Source: Wurfbainia villosa (Eukaryota > Streptophyta > Magnoliopsida > Zingiberales > Zingiberaceae). From it: DNA of 64,000 bases. The stretch spans positions 21,005,011 to 21,069,010 of the forward strand of contig CM046004.1 of the NCBI GenBank assembly GCA_025175895.1, read 5' to 3'. How positions within the stretch are numbered: position 1 is the stretch's first letter; each line of letters begins with the position of its first letter. The translations under genes and the position numbers were made by a program. This document shows positions 10,250 through 23,243 of this stretch, one piece after another. Below the pieces are notes generated by a model. That model did no database searches. It saw nothing but the letters and a program-made list of their open reading frames with translations, and was not told where the DNA came from.

Positions 10250-13200
10250 TGTTAAATACCAAAATTTAAAACACTAAATTAAATGTCCAAAATTAAGAAA
10301 ATAATCTTAGAAATTATTTTTGGAATTTTTGGATAATTTTAGAAATTGTTTTGGAATTTTTCGGGAATTAAACGGGGTTTATACGGGGTATTTACAGGGA
10401 TAAGAAAAAATAGGCTTTTAAAAGGCCTGTTTGGATTATCTGACCTAAGGTTTTAAATAGAAAACCTAGGTTTTTCTATTTTCCCCTTTTCTTTTCCCCG
10501 ATGCGCCCGATCCCCCTCTTCACTACGGTTTCCTCTCGCGATAACACCGTTACCTTGCGGTTTCACTTTTGCGACAACTCTTCCGATCTCCTTTTTCTTT
10601 CTTTCCCTACGCCGCAGCAAGATACCGCCCGCCGCATCACCCTTTTCTTCCCGAGTCATTCCTTTCCTCATGCCGTAGCCACCGCAAGCAGCAACAGCGA
10701 CTTGCGGTCGCCGCTTCCTCCGCAGCAGTTGGCGCCGCCCTCTTCCCTCTGATTGTTGCCTTTCCGGTGCCCAGGCCGCTGGCTCCTCACCTCTGAGCCG
10801 TCGCGAGCCTCTTCTCTTCCTCCCTTGTGCAGCAGCCAACAACCACGATTCCGATCGTCGCTGCTTGTCGTCCGACCTCAAGGTCGCATAGCCGTCGCTG
10901 CTCTTGCGACTGCCCTCTGTGCGCTCGTCGTCCACAGATGTGCACGCCGGCCTCCTCTGCCACAGGCGACGGGCTGGCCTCCTCTGCAAAAGAGCACCGC
11001 CTTCTCCACTCGCCCCTGTCACCGTATCTTTCTCCTTCGCATGATTTGGTCAGCGCCGGTGGTCATCGGAGCAAAGGTAAGGCTGCTCTTTCCCTCAATT
11101 TAGGACGGGATTGAAATCCCTGTTGTGGGTTTCCTTTGGTTGAACAGGGATTGCGTTTGGACAGTGGGTCTTCCGGCGAATAAGGCAGAGTTGGGAGGAG
11201 TGTCGCCAGTGAGATTCTATCGGTAGCAAGTTAAGGGGCCGACCTTCTCCTTGATTTTTGGAAGAACTCTAAACCTAGCTGTGGATTTCTTGTTTTGAGC
11301 TTGATCGATGGTTTTGGGATAGTGATCGTGAGCGTCGGTTGCTCCGGTGGACAGAGGTTACAAGGAAGGTTAATATCGGGGAGGTTCCAACCACTGGTAA
11401 GCTCGATCTGCTTCTTTTTCCATGTTGTGGTTAATTTTTGTTGTCTAGGGTTGGATGTTTGATTTGTGGAGTGGGCTGCGAATTGGGATTTTGTGAATTT
11501 AGGTTGGCCGATTGAGCCGGCTGTGAAGTGGAGTGTGGGTTAGCTGTGAAAGGGTTGCTAATGGATTGGTATTGGCCGGAGCTTGGTAAGTTTGATCTAT
11601 CTTCTCTTTTTATTAGCTGTAAATTGATAGATTATGGGATGTTGGCTGTGTGGTTTGGATTGGAGTGTTGAATGACTATACACGGATGTGTGTATGATGG
11701 TTGTTGATTTCAGTGTGAGGTTGATCAGTTCTGTAATTATTTATGGAGGATTGATTAAGTTAAATGGGATAAATAGATCAATCTAGTTGACCGAGATTTT
11801 ATTTAGCATTTGGGTTAATAGGTTTAAGTCCGAAAATCGGCTTAGGATTTGATTTGACAGTGGATCGTATTTTAGTGCTTAACAATAGTTATGCTGCATG
11901 CAGGTTTCGATCACGAGGCAGGTTCACGGTTGTGACGATTTGGTTCTTTTGCGAATATTTTATCAGGCGGGTATTTTGACTTATCTCCTAGATATAGTCA
12001 TGTTGATATGCTAGTTAGGATAGCTTGCAATAATTTTCATGTTTATATGCCTAGTATGTTTTTGTGCCTACTAGTTACATGCATTGGATCATTATGATTA
12101 TATCTTCCCTGTTTTATTTGGATCATATTTACTAGGATCATAGATATGCACTCATTGATCGTGCATATTATTCGGATAGTTATTTTTAGTTGGATTTACA
12201 TGCTTTAGTATCATGCACCATCTTGCATGATTGCATGCTAGTTGGACGAGGTTCCTTTATAGTTGAGCCCGCAGCCAGTTACATGGCCTGCACATGCTGC
12301 CACTCGTGGGTTAGTGGTACATCCGGAGGGTGTGTGCAATTGCTCTGTCACAGTTCGCCGTCCGCCATGGGTAGCGATGAGGCAACGTGGGTAGCGGCGG
12401 ATCCTCCTTCTGGTCTATGACACAGAGATGAGAGCTTAGCTCCCCACTGCTTGGGGGCGGGAGGATAGGTGTACTCGGCAACATCATCCGCGTCCACTGG
12501 CCAATCAGAGCAAAGTGATGGCAGAGTGCACGCTGTCATAGCCCTACCTTCCCACCATCGTGCAGGTGGTGGCGCGATCAAGGGTGGGGTGACCATGTCA
12601 TTTGCACGACATGCACTTTGCACGGATCGCATTTGTATTGTGTTTGCTGCATTATTGTATTGATGCCTTAGATGTTGCATATGATTACCATTCATACAGG
12701 ATTCATATTCGTATATGGTGATGACTTTATCTCTTATAGTAGGGCACATGCTCCTATATCAAGGTAGGAGATTCAGGTGAGTACAGTCCTTTTGCATTTT
12801 TTTCTTGCTTACCCTATATGTGAGACTGTACTGACATGATTTTTATTGTTAGCTATATCTTACTTTGCATATCGACTATACCCGCTGAGTTCTTTGAACT
12901 TACCCCGTTGATTTATTTTTATTTCAGGATGAAGTTCGAGAGTCCAGCTGCCAATCCCCCTCGTCGAAATGGATAGGTTTTATTGGTCTTATGGTTTTGG
13001 ATTTTGTATAGAAGATATGTTTAGGTCCTGATGTTTTGGTTATGTACTTGTGGAAGTTTGGGAATATTTGTGGTGTCCTTATGGACTATTCAATTAGTTG
13101 GTTGTATGTTCCTACTTAGATGGCAGAAGGGGTAAGTCTAGGTGTGATATACTTCATTTATTTACTATGATGGTTGGCCTGAGGCCTTATGATCTGCGTG

Positions 13201-13338
13201 TGTAGATGTTTTTGTTCCGGTCGTGTTGACCGATGTATAGTGGTCATGTAGGCCTTGTATGAAAATTGGTATTGTCACCCGTACAGGGGAGATGCTGCCG
13301 GATTTTCGTCTGGCGGGGACTCGTCTCGGGGCATGACA
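10250..13338 (+). repeat. 5' LTR of chromovirus B
   Basis: Begins TGTTAAATACC and ends GGGGCATGACA. A TATA-like AAATAGAAAACC near 10455 precedes a GC-rich block (10500-11110) rich in CCGCC. Good splice-like signals follow: donors at 11077, 11397, 11586 and 12777 (CAG/GTGAGTAC), and acceptors at 11903 and 12927 (TTTTTATTTCAG/G). All are kept in the 3' LTR. The two LTRs look roughly 95% alike by eye. Confidence 0.92.
12777..12927 (+). promoter_or_regulatory. Candidate 151-bp intron in the B LTR
   Basis: A near-perfect donor CAG/GTGAGTAC at 12777 and a pyrimidine-rich acceptor TTTATTTTTATTTCAG ending at 12927 enclose 151 bp. The same pair occurs at the same spacing in the 3' LTR (20711-20861). 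This suggests splicing of the LTR leader transcript; no RNA evidence is available here. Confidence 0.4.
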
Positions 13339-13345
13339 ATTTATT

Positions 13346-13357
13346 TGGTATCAGAGC
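13346..13357 (+). promoter_or_regulatory. Primer-binding site of B (tRNA-iMet)
   Basis: TGGTATCAGAGC, complementary to the 3' end of plant initiator-Met tRNA, lies 7 bp after the LTR end. The next bases (GTAGG) depart from the usual CAGG. Confidence 0.9.
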
Positions 13358-16079
13358 GTAGGTTCCGAGTTCCTTTGGGTCTTTGGGTTTTTGGAGTTCG
13401 CCATGTTTAGCAGGTTAACTGGGGTATTTTCGGAGTTGTATGAATTTTCGAAGATTTTTATGTTTCGGAAATTCGAGGTATTATTGACGAGGTCAATATG
13501 GGGGATTTGGCGGCGATAGGACATCTCCAGACGGCTAACAGGTAAATAAATTCTAGAAAAATTTCTAGATTTAGTGCAAAGTTATATTGGTTATGCGGTG
13601 ATATCGTGTTTTGTCTAGTATTGTTTTAACTTAATATCTGTTAGACTGGTAGATGTTTAGGTTGCTGATTTATCATTAGCATATGGTTATTAATTGCTAT
13701 TTCTGCTATAGGTGGCTAGTTATCATGGTGATATAAATGATTAGATATTATTGATAGATGTTTACCTCTTACTTATTGGACTAGTATTAGGATAAGACTA
13801 GTTGAATAATATGACTAAGATGGATAAATTCGTAGAAGGTATATATATAGGTTCTTTGACTTTCTAGATCCTAGTGCATGATACCATGATTAAGACTAGT
13901 AGAGGTAGAATAACTTAGATGAGGTTATTTTGTAGGAGCGGATCTCAGGAATGAAACAATATTAGTGGAACCCTAGGTGTTGGAACCCTAGGCGTAATAA
14001 CTCGGATGTGCTTAATGATATATGGTTATCCATTTACTATTTCAGTGATATGATGATCGGACTATTAGAGTTCGTATGGTTAGGATGCGATTAATCCTTA
14101 CTATATCCCCCATTCTTGGTTGAGAGAGAGTCTGCAGTAGAGTCTCTATAGGTAGGTGCTTTGTATATTTGTGGTAAATCATGCCTCCCAATCATGGTTG
14201 AGATGACCTACTGTAAGGTTATATTCTTGCTTTATTCGTTCAGAGTTGGTGATAATCGGATTCGTATGACGCCTGTAGCTAGATAGCTACTTTACATCTT
14301 AAGTACCCACGAGATCTATTCGTGGTAGCATGCTGTATCATGCATGATTGAACTGGTAGAATGATATAATTTAGGCTTAACCCTCTTGAAGGGCTTATAG
14401 TAGATTTGTGGTCCTTATTGGCCTTGATAGACGCTTCCTGTTAGCTAGGATGAAACCCTATGATTAATCATCTCGACGTGTTTATGAGTGGACTGGACTT
14501 ATGATTTTTATTGACCTGGATAATCGGATCATGTTAGAAGGGTTGGAGCCCTAGAATTACCCATCTCGACTTATTTATTTATAAGTCGATGATCTTTACC
14601 GACTTTGGTAAACAGTTCGTATTAGAGGTGTTGAAACCCTTGCTTGACCGCCTCAATGAGTTTAATGGTAGATCGATGATCTTTGTCGATGTTGATAGAC
14701 GTTCTATGCTGGATGTATTGGATAACCCTAGGTTTAACCACCTAAAATAATCGACTGCCCCCGCAACCCGTTAAAGGTAGCATGCCGTTGTGAGCAGTTA
14801 ATAACTAGATATCTATATACGCGGTCTACCTATGAGACCCATTCGTGGTAGCACGTCGTTGCTGCAGACACCGAGTCTTTCTACTGCCTATCCACCCACG
14901 AGTTTCATTCGGGGTAGCATGTAGTTGCGTGTAGACAGTGCTTAGCGTATTGATTGTCGACCCATGAGTATTGTTCGCGGTAGCTCATAGACAGTTTCCT
15001 TTTTGTGTGAGAGCCATGAGATTTTGTCGTGGTATCCAGATGTGCACTGCTTGTTGCAGGGGTTGTGTATGTTACGGGTATATTTGTTATATCGCCGACC
15101 AGGATAGTAGTAGACTGATATTGGTACTCTGAGGGTTGGGTTACACTAGCTTGTTCCCTGTGGCTTCCATTATGTGCATTATAATTATGCACTATTGTAT
15201 ATCCATCCACTGAGTGGTTGTACTTATCCCCTCCTCACTTATCCTCTAGGTTAACTGATGGAGGACGTGTCCTGTTGACCTACCTTCGTGTCGCTCATAG
15301 AGTCCCTTGTCGTGCTTGTCCCACTGCATCGTCGAGATGCCACTTTATTTACTTTATCGGTATTGCATTTTATTTATGCACTTTGGATTTTTGGTCGCAA
15401 TTTGATTTGGTATCACAAAACTATTTTACTTTAATTGATACATGTTTAGTCGTGCATGCATGCAGTTACTTAAAATATTTGTATATCTATTAATATTTCG
15501 AGGTTTTTACCAGATTTGGTCCATGGATTTCTGAATATTGTCACTAAGGGGCTTCTCTGTCATTTGGATGACGGATATGCCCCCAGGACGTGACAATTTT
15601 ATTGGTTTGCGGTTTTGGTTTGTGGGTTTTATGTTTCGAGGATTTTGTTTTCCTTGGATTTTTGGGAGTTCTCGGGTTTTGGGACTAGGCGAGCTGAAGG
15701 ATATCTCTGAGCAATAGGAAAAGTATTGTCTTTAGTGGTTATTGTACTTTAGTGGTTAGGAAGAGTATTGACTTAGTGAAATTGCCCCTACTCATGGTCG
15801 GGGACGAGGTCGATGACGTATTGACCTTGTGGAACCTAACGATGATTTCGGAAGTACGGACTCTTTAGAGGTGCTGACTGATGTCGAATTAGGAAGCTAG
15901 GGATTTGGTCTACTAGCCACCAATTTGAAGGACAAGGAGTAAACCCTCAGAAAATATCAGTCCCTACTAATAGTGATTTGGTTATGGATAAGGCGTGTAT
16001 ACCTACACTGGTCAAGACGATGAAAGATCGTTTTACCTTATTATAGGAGGTGTTGGATGGGATGTTTATCTGTCCCAAA
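13358..16079 (+). other. Leader and unrecognisable gag region of B, with degenerate tandem repeats
   Basis: No gag motif or long ORF is visible. From about 14390 to 14740 a roughly 100-bp degenerate unit recurs (ACCCT.., GATGATCTTTGTCGA, TAGACGTTC). From about 14757 to 15010 units of about 66-70 bp recur, each with a small hairpin of the type CCACGA..TCGTGG followed by GTAGCATG (14287, 14757, 14827, 14893, 14959). Near 15570-15605 the sequence CCCCAGGACGTGACAATTTTATTGG resembles a chromovirus LTR end plus the start of a primer site, perhaps a second, older LTR remnant. By distance from the RT relic, gag should lie here (compare A), so it has been replaced or has decayed. Confidence 0.5.
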
Positions 16080-18080
16080 ATTTCTTCCAGAGAAGATCCG
16101 GAACTCTTTGTTAAAAGAGAGATGGACTTTTGAGATTTTGCATTGATTATCGATGATAGAATGCGGTAGTTGTGGAAGGAAATGAATATTCTTCATTGTG
16201 GATGGAGGATTTATTTGGATCAGCTATAGGATACCTGTGTATACTCTAGGATTGATCTATGGCTAGTGGGTTGATATTGTAGTGACACGGTGTCATACAA
16301 TTATCATTCTCATTGGGATGATTGTTATATCATCAGCCTAGAGTAAAGAGAATGCAGTTGTATAGCGACGACAATTTCATACTTGGTATGAATTGTTTGA
16401 GCTTGTCATTATCTTATTAGATTTATTGACGACTTAATCGTCCAGGGATTTGGGAAGTCGTGTATTCTGGACATGATTGGCTCAGTTGTGGTCGTTGGAT
16501 TGCATAACTTGTCCACTGTTGAGGGTGGTAGTTGGAGTTGTGCACTCGGTCACCGTAGATGGTGGTTTTTCTGGTATTGATTTGATTATTACCATAGATA
16601 TGGATAGGATGCTCTAGCGGTACTACATCACTGACTGGTTGGATCAGGAAGGTGATGGAATTTACTTGGTCTGCAGCTTGTGAAACTAGTTCAGGGCTCA
16701 GACGATGGTTGACTTTTATGCCAGTGTTGAGTAATTATTCTGGTGTGGATGGAAGGGTAGTGTATATGGATGCATCATTTCGGGGATCGGAGCGATTCCG
16801 ATGCTATTGAATAAGACGTGTCCTAAGCTTACGGCAATTAAAGGACTGTGAGATAAGTCGTCATATATATGACGTGGACTTCACAGTAATTATGTTGTTT
16901 TTAATAGGTGAGGAGCAGAAATGCTCATGGAGTTTTGGCTAGCTACTAGATAGCTACTATAGAGTAGCTGGAACACGAATGGTTGTAACAAGGAAGTTTG
17001 GTCACGATAGCCTCCCATGCACTTACATAGTGTGTGGTGGAGTGGATTTTGGACGTTAGATGGACTACTGTCTCTGACTCCGATGAGGATAATGGTTTCC
17101 AGAGTTGCATTAGTTTAAGGAACAGATGCTTCAGGAAATTCCGATTCCAGAATGGAAGTAGAAGCGTATTATTATGGATTTTGTGGTGGGTTTGCTTAGG
17201 ACACATCAAGACCATGACGCGATTTGGGTAGTCGTAGACCGACTAAACAAATCCGCACACTTCTTAGCGAGTCGGAAGATCGACTCTTTGGATCATTTGG
17301 CAGAGTTATATTGTCGGGAGATCATCAGATTTCAGGGTGTTCCTTTGAGCATTATATCAGATAAAGATCCTCGATTCATGTCCCGGTTCTGGCAGAGTTT
17401 GCAGCAGGACTTAGGCACACTACTCCGTTTTGGTATTGCATTCCATCTGCATATAGATGGATAGTCTGAGCGAACCATACAGACACTAGAGGACTTGCTG
17501 AGGTTCTGTGTTATGGATTTCGAGGGCAACTGGGAGGACCAGTTACTAGGACCCATAGAGCTCAGTATGAGGCAGGGTTGGTCTGTACTATCAGATATAG
17601 GATGGCAAAGGCGCAGGATCGTCAGAAGAGTTATGTCGATCAGAGATCGAGACTTTGGGAGTTCTCTATTTGTGACCAGGTATTCCTGCGAGTCTCACCA
17701 AGGGGTGAAGATATTTGATCTCCGTGGTAAGTTAGATCCAAGGTATATTGGACTTTTCGAGATTTTTGAGAGGATCGGAGCAGTCGCTTACCGACTAGCG
17801 CTACCACCGTCTTTGGCTGGTATCCATGATGTGTTTCATGTGTCCATGCTGAGGAAGTATATGTCAGCCTCTACATATGTTTTGTCAGATGGGTCAGGTT
17901 CCATTCAACCTGATGCTACTTACGCAGAGGTTCCGGTACGGATTTTAGATCACAAGGAACGACAGTTGCGAAACAAGATTGTGACTAGTTAAAGTCGGGT
18001 GGAGTCACCTCACAGATGAGGAGGCTACTTGGGAGCTTAAGGAAAAGATCAGAGCTTAATACCCCACTTAGTCACTTGAG
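16080..18080 (+). pseudogene. pol: Pol relic of chromovirus B: RT, RNase H, integrase, chromodomain
   Basis: RT remnants: CIDYR near 16140, DTCVYSR at about 16229-16249, and a FIDD catalytic box at 16422-16433. RNase H remnants: YMDAS at 16763-16777 and a RQLKD word near 16835. Integrase is best kept: 17174-17464 reads as the core (VVVDRLNKSAHFL, LAELYCREII, GVPLSIISDKDPRF, FWQSLQQ), then a stop before the SERTIQTL catalytic-Glu segment. 17495-17992 continues with GKLDPRYIG, YRLALPPSLAGIHDVFHVSMLRKY and RILDHKERQLRNK. A frameshift follows; 17992-18075 keeps chromodomain words (DEEATWELKEKIRA). The order RT-RH-INT-chromodomain marks a chromovirus of the Tekay/Del type. Many stops make it non-functional. 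Confidence 0.85.
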
Positions 18081-18170
18081 GTGTGTGACTTGTCTCCAGA
18101 TATCTGAGATGGTTGTTGTGATATCTCATACTCGTACATGAGCAGGAAATTTGGGGACCAATTTTTTATT

Positions 18171-18182
18171 AGTAGGGGAGAA
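18171..18182 (+). promoter_or_regulatory. Polypurine tract of B
   Basis: AGTAGGGGAGAA directly abuts the TG of the 3' LTR at 18183; this is the usual plus-strand primer for LTR retrotransposon replication. Confidence 0.88.
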
Positions 18183-21100
18183 TGTTAAATACCGAAATTT
18201 AAAACACTAAATTAAATGGCCAAAATTAAGAAAATAATCTTAGAAATTATTTTTGGAATTTTTGGAGAATTTTAGAAATTTTTCTGGAATTAAACGAGGT
18301 TTATACGGGGTATTTACAGGGATAAGAAAAAATAGGCTTTTAAAAGTCCTGTTTGGATTATCTGACCTAAGGTTTTAAATAGAAAACCTAGGTTTTTCTA
18401 TTTCCCCCTTTTCTTTTCCCCGTTGCACCCAATCCCCCTCTTCACTACGGTTTCCTCTCGCAATCATGCCGTTACCTTGCGGATTCACTTTCGCGACAAC
18501 TCTTCCAATCTCCTTTTTCTTTCTTTCCCTGCATCGCAGCAAGATACCGCCCGCCGCATCAGCCTTTTCTTCTCGAGTCATTCCTTTCCTCGTGCAATAG
18601 CCACCGCAAGCAGCAACACCGACTTGCGATCGCTGCTTCCTCTGCAGCAGCCGACACCGCCCTCTTCGCCTCTGACTGCCGCCTTTCCGGTGCCCAGGCC
18701 ACCGGCTCCTCGCCTCTGAGCTGCCGCGAGCCTCTTCTCTTCCTCCCTTGCGCGGCAGCCAACAGCCACGATTTCGGTCGTCGCTTCTTGCCGTCCGACC
18801 TCGAGGTCGCATCACCATCGCTGCTCTTGCGACTGCCCTCTGTGCGCTCATCGTCCACAGTTGTTCACGCCGGCCTCCTCTACCACAGGCGATGGGCTGG
18901 CCTCCTCTGCCAAAGTGCACCGCCTTCTCCACTCGCCCCTGTCACCGTAGCTTTCTCCTCCGCACGATTTGGTCAGCGCCGGTGGTCGCCGGAGAAAGGT
19001 AAGGCTGCTCTTTCCCTCAATTTAGGACGGGATTGAAATCCCTGCTGTGGGTTTCCTTTGGTTGAACAGGGATTGCATTTGGACAGTGGGTCTTCTGGCG
19101 AATAGGGCAGAGTTGGGAGGAGTGTCGCTGGCGAGATTCTACCGGTAGCAAGGTAAGGGGCCGACCTTCTCCTTGATTTTTGGATGAGCTCTAAACCTAG
19201 CTATGGATTTCTTGTTTTGAGCTTGATCGGTGGTTTTGGGACAGTGATCGTGAGCGTCGGTTGCTCCGGTGGACAGCGGTTACAAGGAAGGTTAATATCG
19301 GGGAGGTTCCAACCACTGGTAAGCTCGATCTGCTTCTTTTTCCATGCGGTGGTTAATTTTTATTATCTGGAGTTGGATGTTTGATTTGTGGAGTGGGTTG
19401 CGAATTGGGATTTTGTGAATTTAGGTTGGCCGATTGAGCCGACTGTGAAGTGGAGTGTGGGTTAGCTGTGAAAGGGTTGCTGATGGATTGGTATTGGCCG
19501 GAGCTTGGTAAGTTTGATCTATCTTCTCTTTTTATTAGCTGTAAATTGATAGATTATGGGATGTTGGCTGTGTGGTTTTGATTGGAGTGTTGAACGACTA
19601 TGCACGGATGTGTGTATGATGGTTGTTGATTTCGGTGTGAGGTTGATAAGTTCTGTAATTATTTATGGAGGATTAATTAAGTTAAATGGGATAACTAGAT
19701 CAATCTAGTTGACCGGGATTTTATTTATCATTTGGGTTAATAGATTTAAGTCTGAAAATCGGCTTAGGATTTGATTTGACAGTGGATCGTATTTTAGTGC
19801 TTAACAATAGTTATGTTGTATGCAGGTTTCGGTCACGAGGCAGGTTCACGGTCGTGACGATTTGGTTCTTTTGTGGATATTTTATCAGGCGAGTATTTTG
19901 ACTTATCTCCTAGATATAGTCTTGTTGATATGCTAGTTACGATAGCTTGCAATAATTTTCATGTTTATATGCCTAGTATGTTTTTGTGCCTACTAGTTAC
20001 ATGCATTGAATCAGTATGATTATATCTTCGCTGTTTTATTTGGATCATAGTTACTTGGATCATAGATATGCACTTATTGATTGTGCATATTATTCGGATA
20101 GGTATTTTTAGTTGGATTTACATGCTTTAGTATCATGCACCATCTTGCATGATTGCATGCTGGCTGGACGGGGTTCCTTTATAGTTGAGCCCGCAGCCAG
20201 TTACATGGCCTGCACACGCTGCCACTCATGAGTTAGTGGTACATCAGGAGGGTGTGTGCAGTTGCTCTTTCAGGCTCCGCTAGTCCACTCATGGGTAGCG
20301 ATGAGGCAGCATGGTAGCGGGCAGGGATCCCTCCTCTGGTCTATGACACCGGGAGATGAGAGCTTAGCTCCCCCACTCTGTTTGGGGCAGGAGGATAGGT
20401 GTAATCCGACAACATCCTGTCCACTCGGTCACTCAGGAGAAGTGATGGAAGAGTGCACAGTTGTCATAGCCCTACCCACTCGGCTTCACCATCGCTTGTG
20501 AGGCGGCTGACTAGAGTCAGGGGTGACCATGTCATTTGCACGACATGCACTTTGCACGGATCACATTTGTATTGTGTTTGCTGCATTATTGTATTGATGC
20601 CTTGGATGTTGCATATGATTGCCATGCATACAGGATTCATATTCGTATATGGTGATGACTTTATCTATTATAGTAGGGCACATGATCCTATATCAGGGTA
20701 GGAGATTCAGGTGAGTACAGTCCTTTTGCATTTTTTTCTTGCTTACCCTATATGTGAGATTGTACTGACATAATTTTTATTGTTAGCTATATCTTACTTT
20801 GCATATCGACTATACCCGCTGAGTTCTTTGAACTTACCCCGTTGATTTATTTTTATTTCAGGATGAAGCTGTCAAGAGAGTCCAGCTACCAACCCCCCTC
20901 GTCGAAATGGATAGGTTTTATTGGTCTTATGGTTTTGGATTTTGTATAGAAGATATGTTTAGGTCCTGATGTTTTGGTTATGTACTTGTGGAAGTTTGGG
21001 AATATTTGTGGTGTCCTTATGGACTATTCAATTAGTTGGTTGTATGTTCCTGCTTAGATGACATAAGGGGTAAGTCTAGGTGTGATAGACTTCATTTATT

Positions 21101-21276
21101 TACTATGATGGTTGTCCTGAGGCCTTATGATCTGCGTGTGTAGATGTTTTTGTTCCGGTCGTGTTGACCGATGTATAGTGGCCATGTAGGCCTTTTATGA
21201 AAATTGGTATTGTCACCCGTATAGGGGAGATGCTACCGGATTTTCATCTAGCGGGGACTGCCCTCGAGGCATGATA
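18183..21276 (+). repeat. 3' LTR of chromovirus B
   Basis: Collinear with 10250-13338 over its whole length, with scattered substitutions and small indels (most around 20240-20520). The terminal CA became TA (GGCATGATA). The splice-like pair recurs at 20711-20861. The long minus-strand ORF here (18375-18932) also exists in the 5' LTR and reflects GC-rich composition, not a gene. Confidence 0.92.
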
Positions 21277-23243
21277 GATACAATCCGAATAAATCACCAA
21301 TTTCGAATGACGAGTCTCTTAGAACAACTCTTTCTAAATCTAATGCAACTTCGGAAACCACTATCCTTCTTAGAGCTGGAGAATTATTCTCTCACAAGAG
21401 AAATCAATCTACTGTCCAAAATCCACTCCACCATACATACTGAAGTGACTGGGAGACTATAGTGACCAATCTCTCTCATTACAATTGCCCATGTTCTAGC
21501 AACTCTATAGTAGCAACACAATAGTTTGCCAAAACTCCATGAGCACTCTTTCTCCATACATCTATAAAAATAGATAATAACTGCTCAACCCATGTCATGT
21601 ATATGACAGTTTATCTCGTAGTTCCTCAGTTGACGTAAGCATAAGATACATCTCGTCCAACTGCATCAGAATCGTTCCGATCCCTATAATGATGCATTTG
21701 CGTACAATATCCTTCCATCCACCTCGGAAGGATTAACTAATACTCGTGCAAAAGTTAACCACCATCTACGTCCGGAAAACTGGGTTCACAAGCTTTTGAC
21801 CAAGTGAATGCCATCACCTTCCTGGTACAACAAGTCAGCAATATAGTATCGCTAGAGCATCCTATTCACATTTACGGTAATAACCAAATCCATACAAGAA
21901 AATCACCATCTACGGTGCCCGAGTGCGCAACACCAACTACCACTATCAATAGTGGCCAAGTTACGCAACTCCAACAACCACAAACTGATCCAACCGCTTC
22001 CAAGATACTCGATTCCTCTAGTCCATGGACGACTAAATCATTAAATAAGTCTATCAACATAATCAAAAGCTCATAAAATTCATACCAAGTATGAAATTGT
22101 CGTCTCTATACACCTACATCCTCTTTACTCTAAGCTGATGATATATCATTCGTCACAACGACAATGATAATTGTATGACACCATGTCACTACAATATCAA
22201 CAAACCAATCACAAATCAACCCTTGAGTATACACAGGTGTCCTTTAGCTGATCTAAATAGATCATTTACCCACAATGAAGTATATTCATTCTCCACAGCT
22301 ATTGCACTCCATCATCGATAATCGATGCATAACCTCAAAGGTTCATCTCTCTCTTAACAAAGTGTTCCAAATCTTCTCAAGAAGAAATACAGGGACAGAT
22401 AAATATCCCATCCAACACCTCTAAATGCAACTTACGTTCTTTCAATTTCCATAGTGTTTAGCAACACCATTACCAATAAAATTTATCTCCTGGTAAAATC
22501 ATTATTCTAACAAATACGTCTTGTGCATCATCAACCTTACCAACTTTGCAAAATCGATCAATGAGGGTATCAAACAACCTGATTAGGCTCACAACCAAAC
22601 AAATGACATTGCATTAAGTACATCACGAGCTTCAACTACTTTGTGTGCTTTACACCGACCCTCAGCCAATGCACCCTAAGTAAAAACATTTTGCTCTATA
22701 ATATCATTACCTCAATCGGTAAAGTAATCATCCAAAATTTCCTCTTGATATGAGGTCTTCAATATGGAAGCTACTTTCGAAATCACCCCGATAGTATACT
22801 TCACTTGCCAATGCAGTGACAAGCCTGGGAGTTCATCCGAAACTACAACCAAATACTCTCGAATTATACGCACATTCAAGAGGCATAACATACCATCATT
22901 TCAACAATTTAACTATCCATAAGGATATGTCCACAGTAAAAATATGTTTATCAAAGTCCAAGGGTATCCCTTGACTTCTAAATTGTGGGTCAACATCTCG
23001 CCTGATGGAAAGATACCACCGATCCACATAATTTAAATATAGAAATCCTACTCATCCTATCTCAGAATGTTCTAGACAGAGATACCTATAAACTATCAGT
23101 ATCTCTCAATATATCAACCGAGAGGGTAAACTAAAGTAATACCCTGAATGACAAATCCTTCGACCCTCTGTGTCTTCACTCTAGTAATGATATAAACTCA
23201 TCCAACTTCTACTCATGGCGGTAGAGCTTATGTAAGTAAAAAA
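21277..23243 (-). pseudogene. RNase H, RT and protease relic of chromovirus A
   Basis: This continues A's pol beyond insertion B. On the minus strand it is collinear with B's 16000-17160: RNase H words near 21590-21770, RT words around 22010-22330 (a segment matching B's DTCVYSR and CIDYR region), and, near 22920-23010, words matching the segment after the protease of E. No open frame survives. The left edge holds GATAC, the second target copy of B; the right edge is a run of A at the insertion point of copia C. Confidence 0.7.

Larger units (their letters stand above)
10250..21276 (+). mobile_element. Ty3 chromovirus B (plus strand), full-length but decayed
   Basis: LTR pair 10250-13338 and 18183-21276 (3089 and 3094 bp). 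Flanks are AATAC (10245-10249) and GATAC (21277-21281), a 5-bp target duplication with one change. PBS TGGTATCAGAGC at 13346-13357; purine tract AGTAGGGGAGAA at 18171-18182. It sits inside the integrase relic of A in opposite orientation. RT, RNase H, integrase and chromodomain remnants are recognisable; gag is not. Total 11,027 bp. Confidence 0.92.

Noticed and set aside
10453..11022. 189-codon minus-strand ORF, with a counterpart at 18375-18932
   Set aside because: It lies antisense in the GC-rich part of both LTRs of B, has low-complexity Arg/Gly/Ser-rich content and no family resemblance. Presence in both copies only reflects LTR duplication.
15560..15605. Second complete LTR inside B ending here
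   Set aside because: Only the terminal ~40 bp look LTR-like; no start, partner or target duplication was found, so it is kept as an observation and not called as an element.
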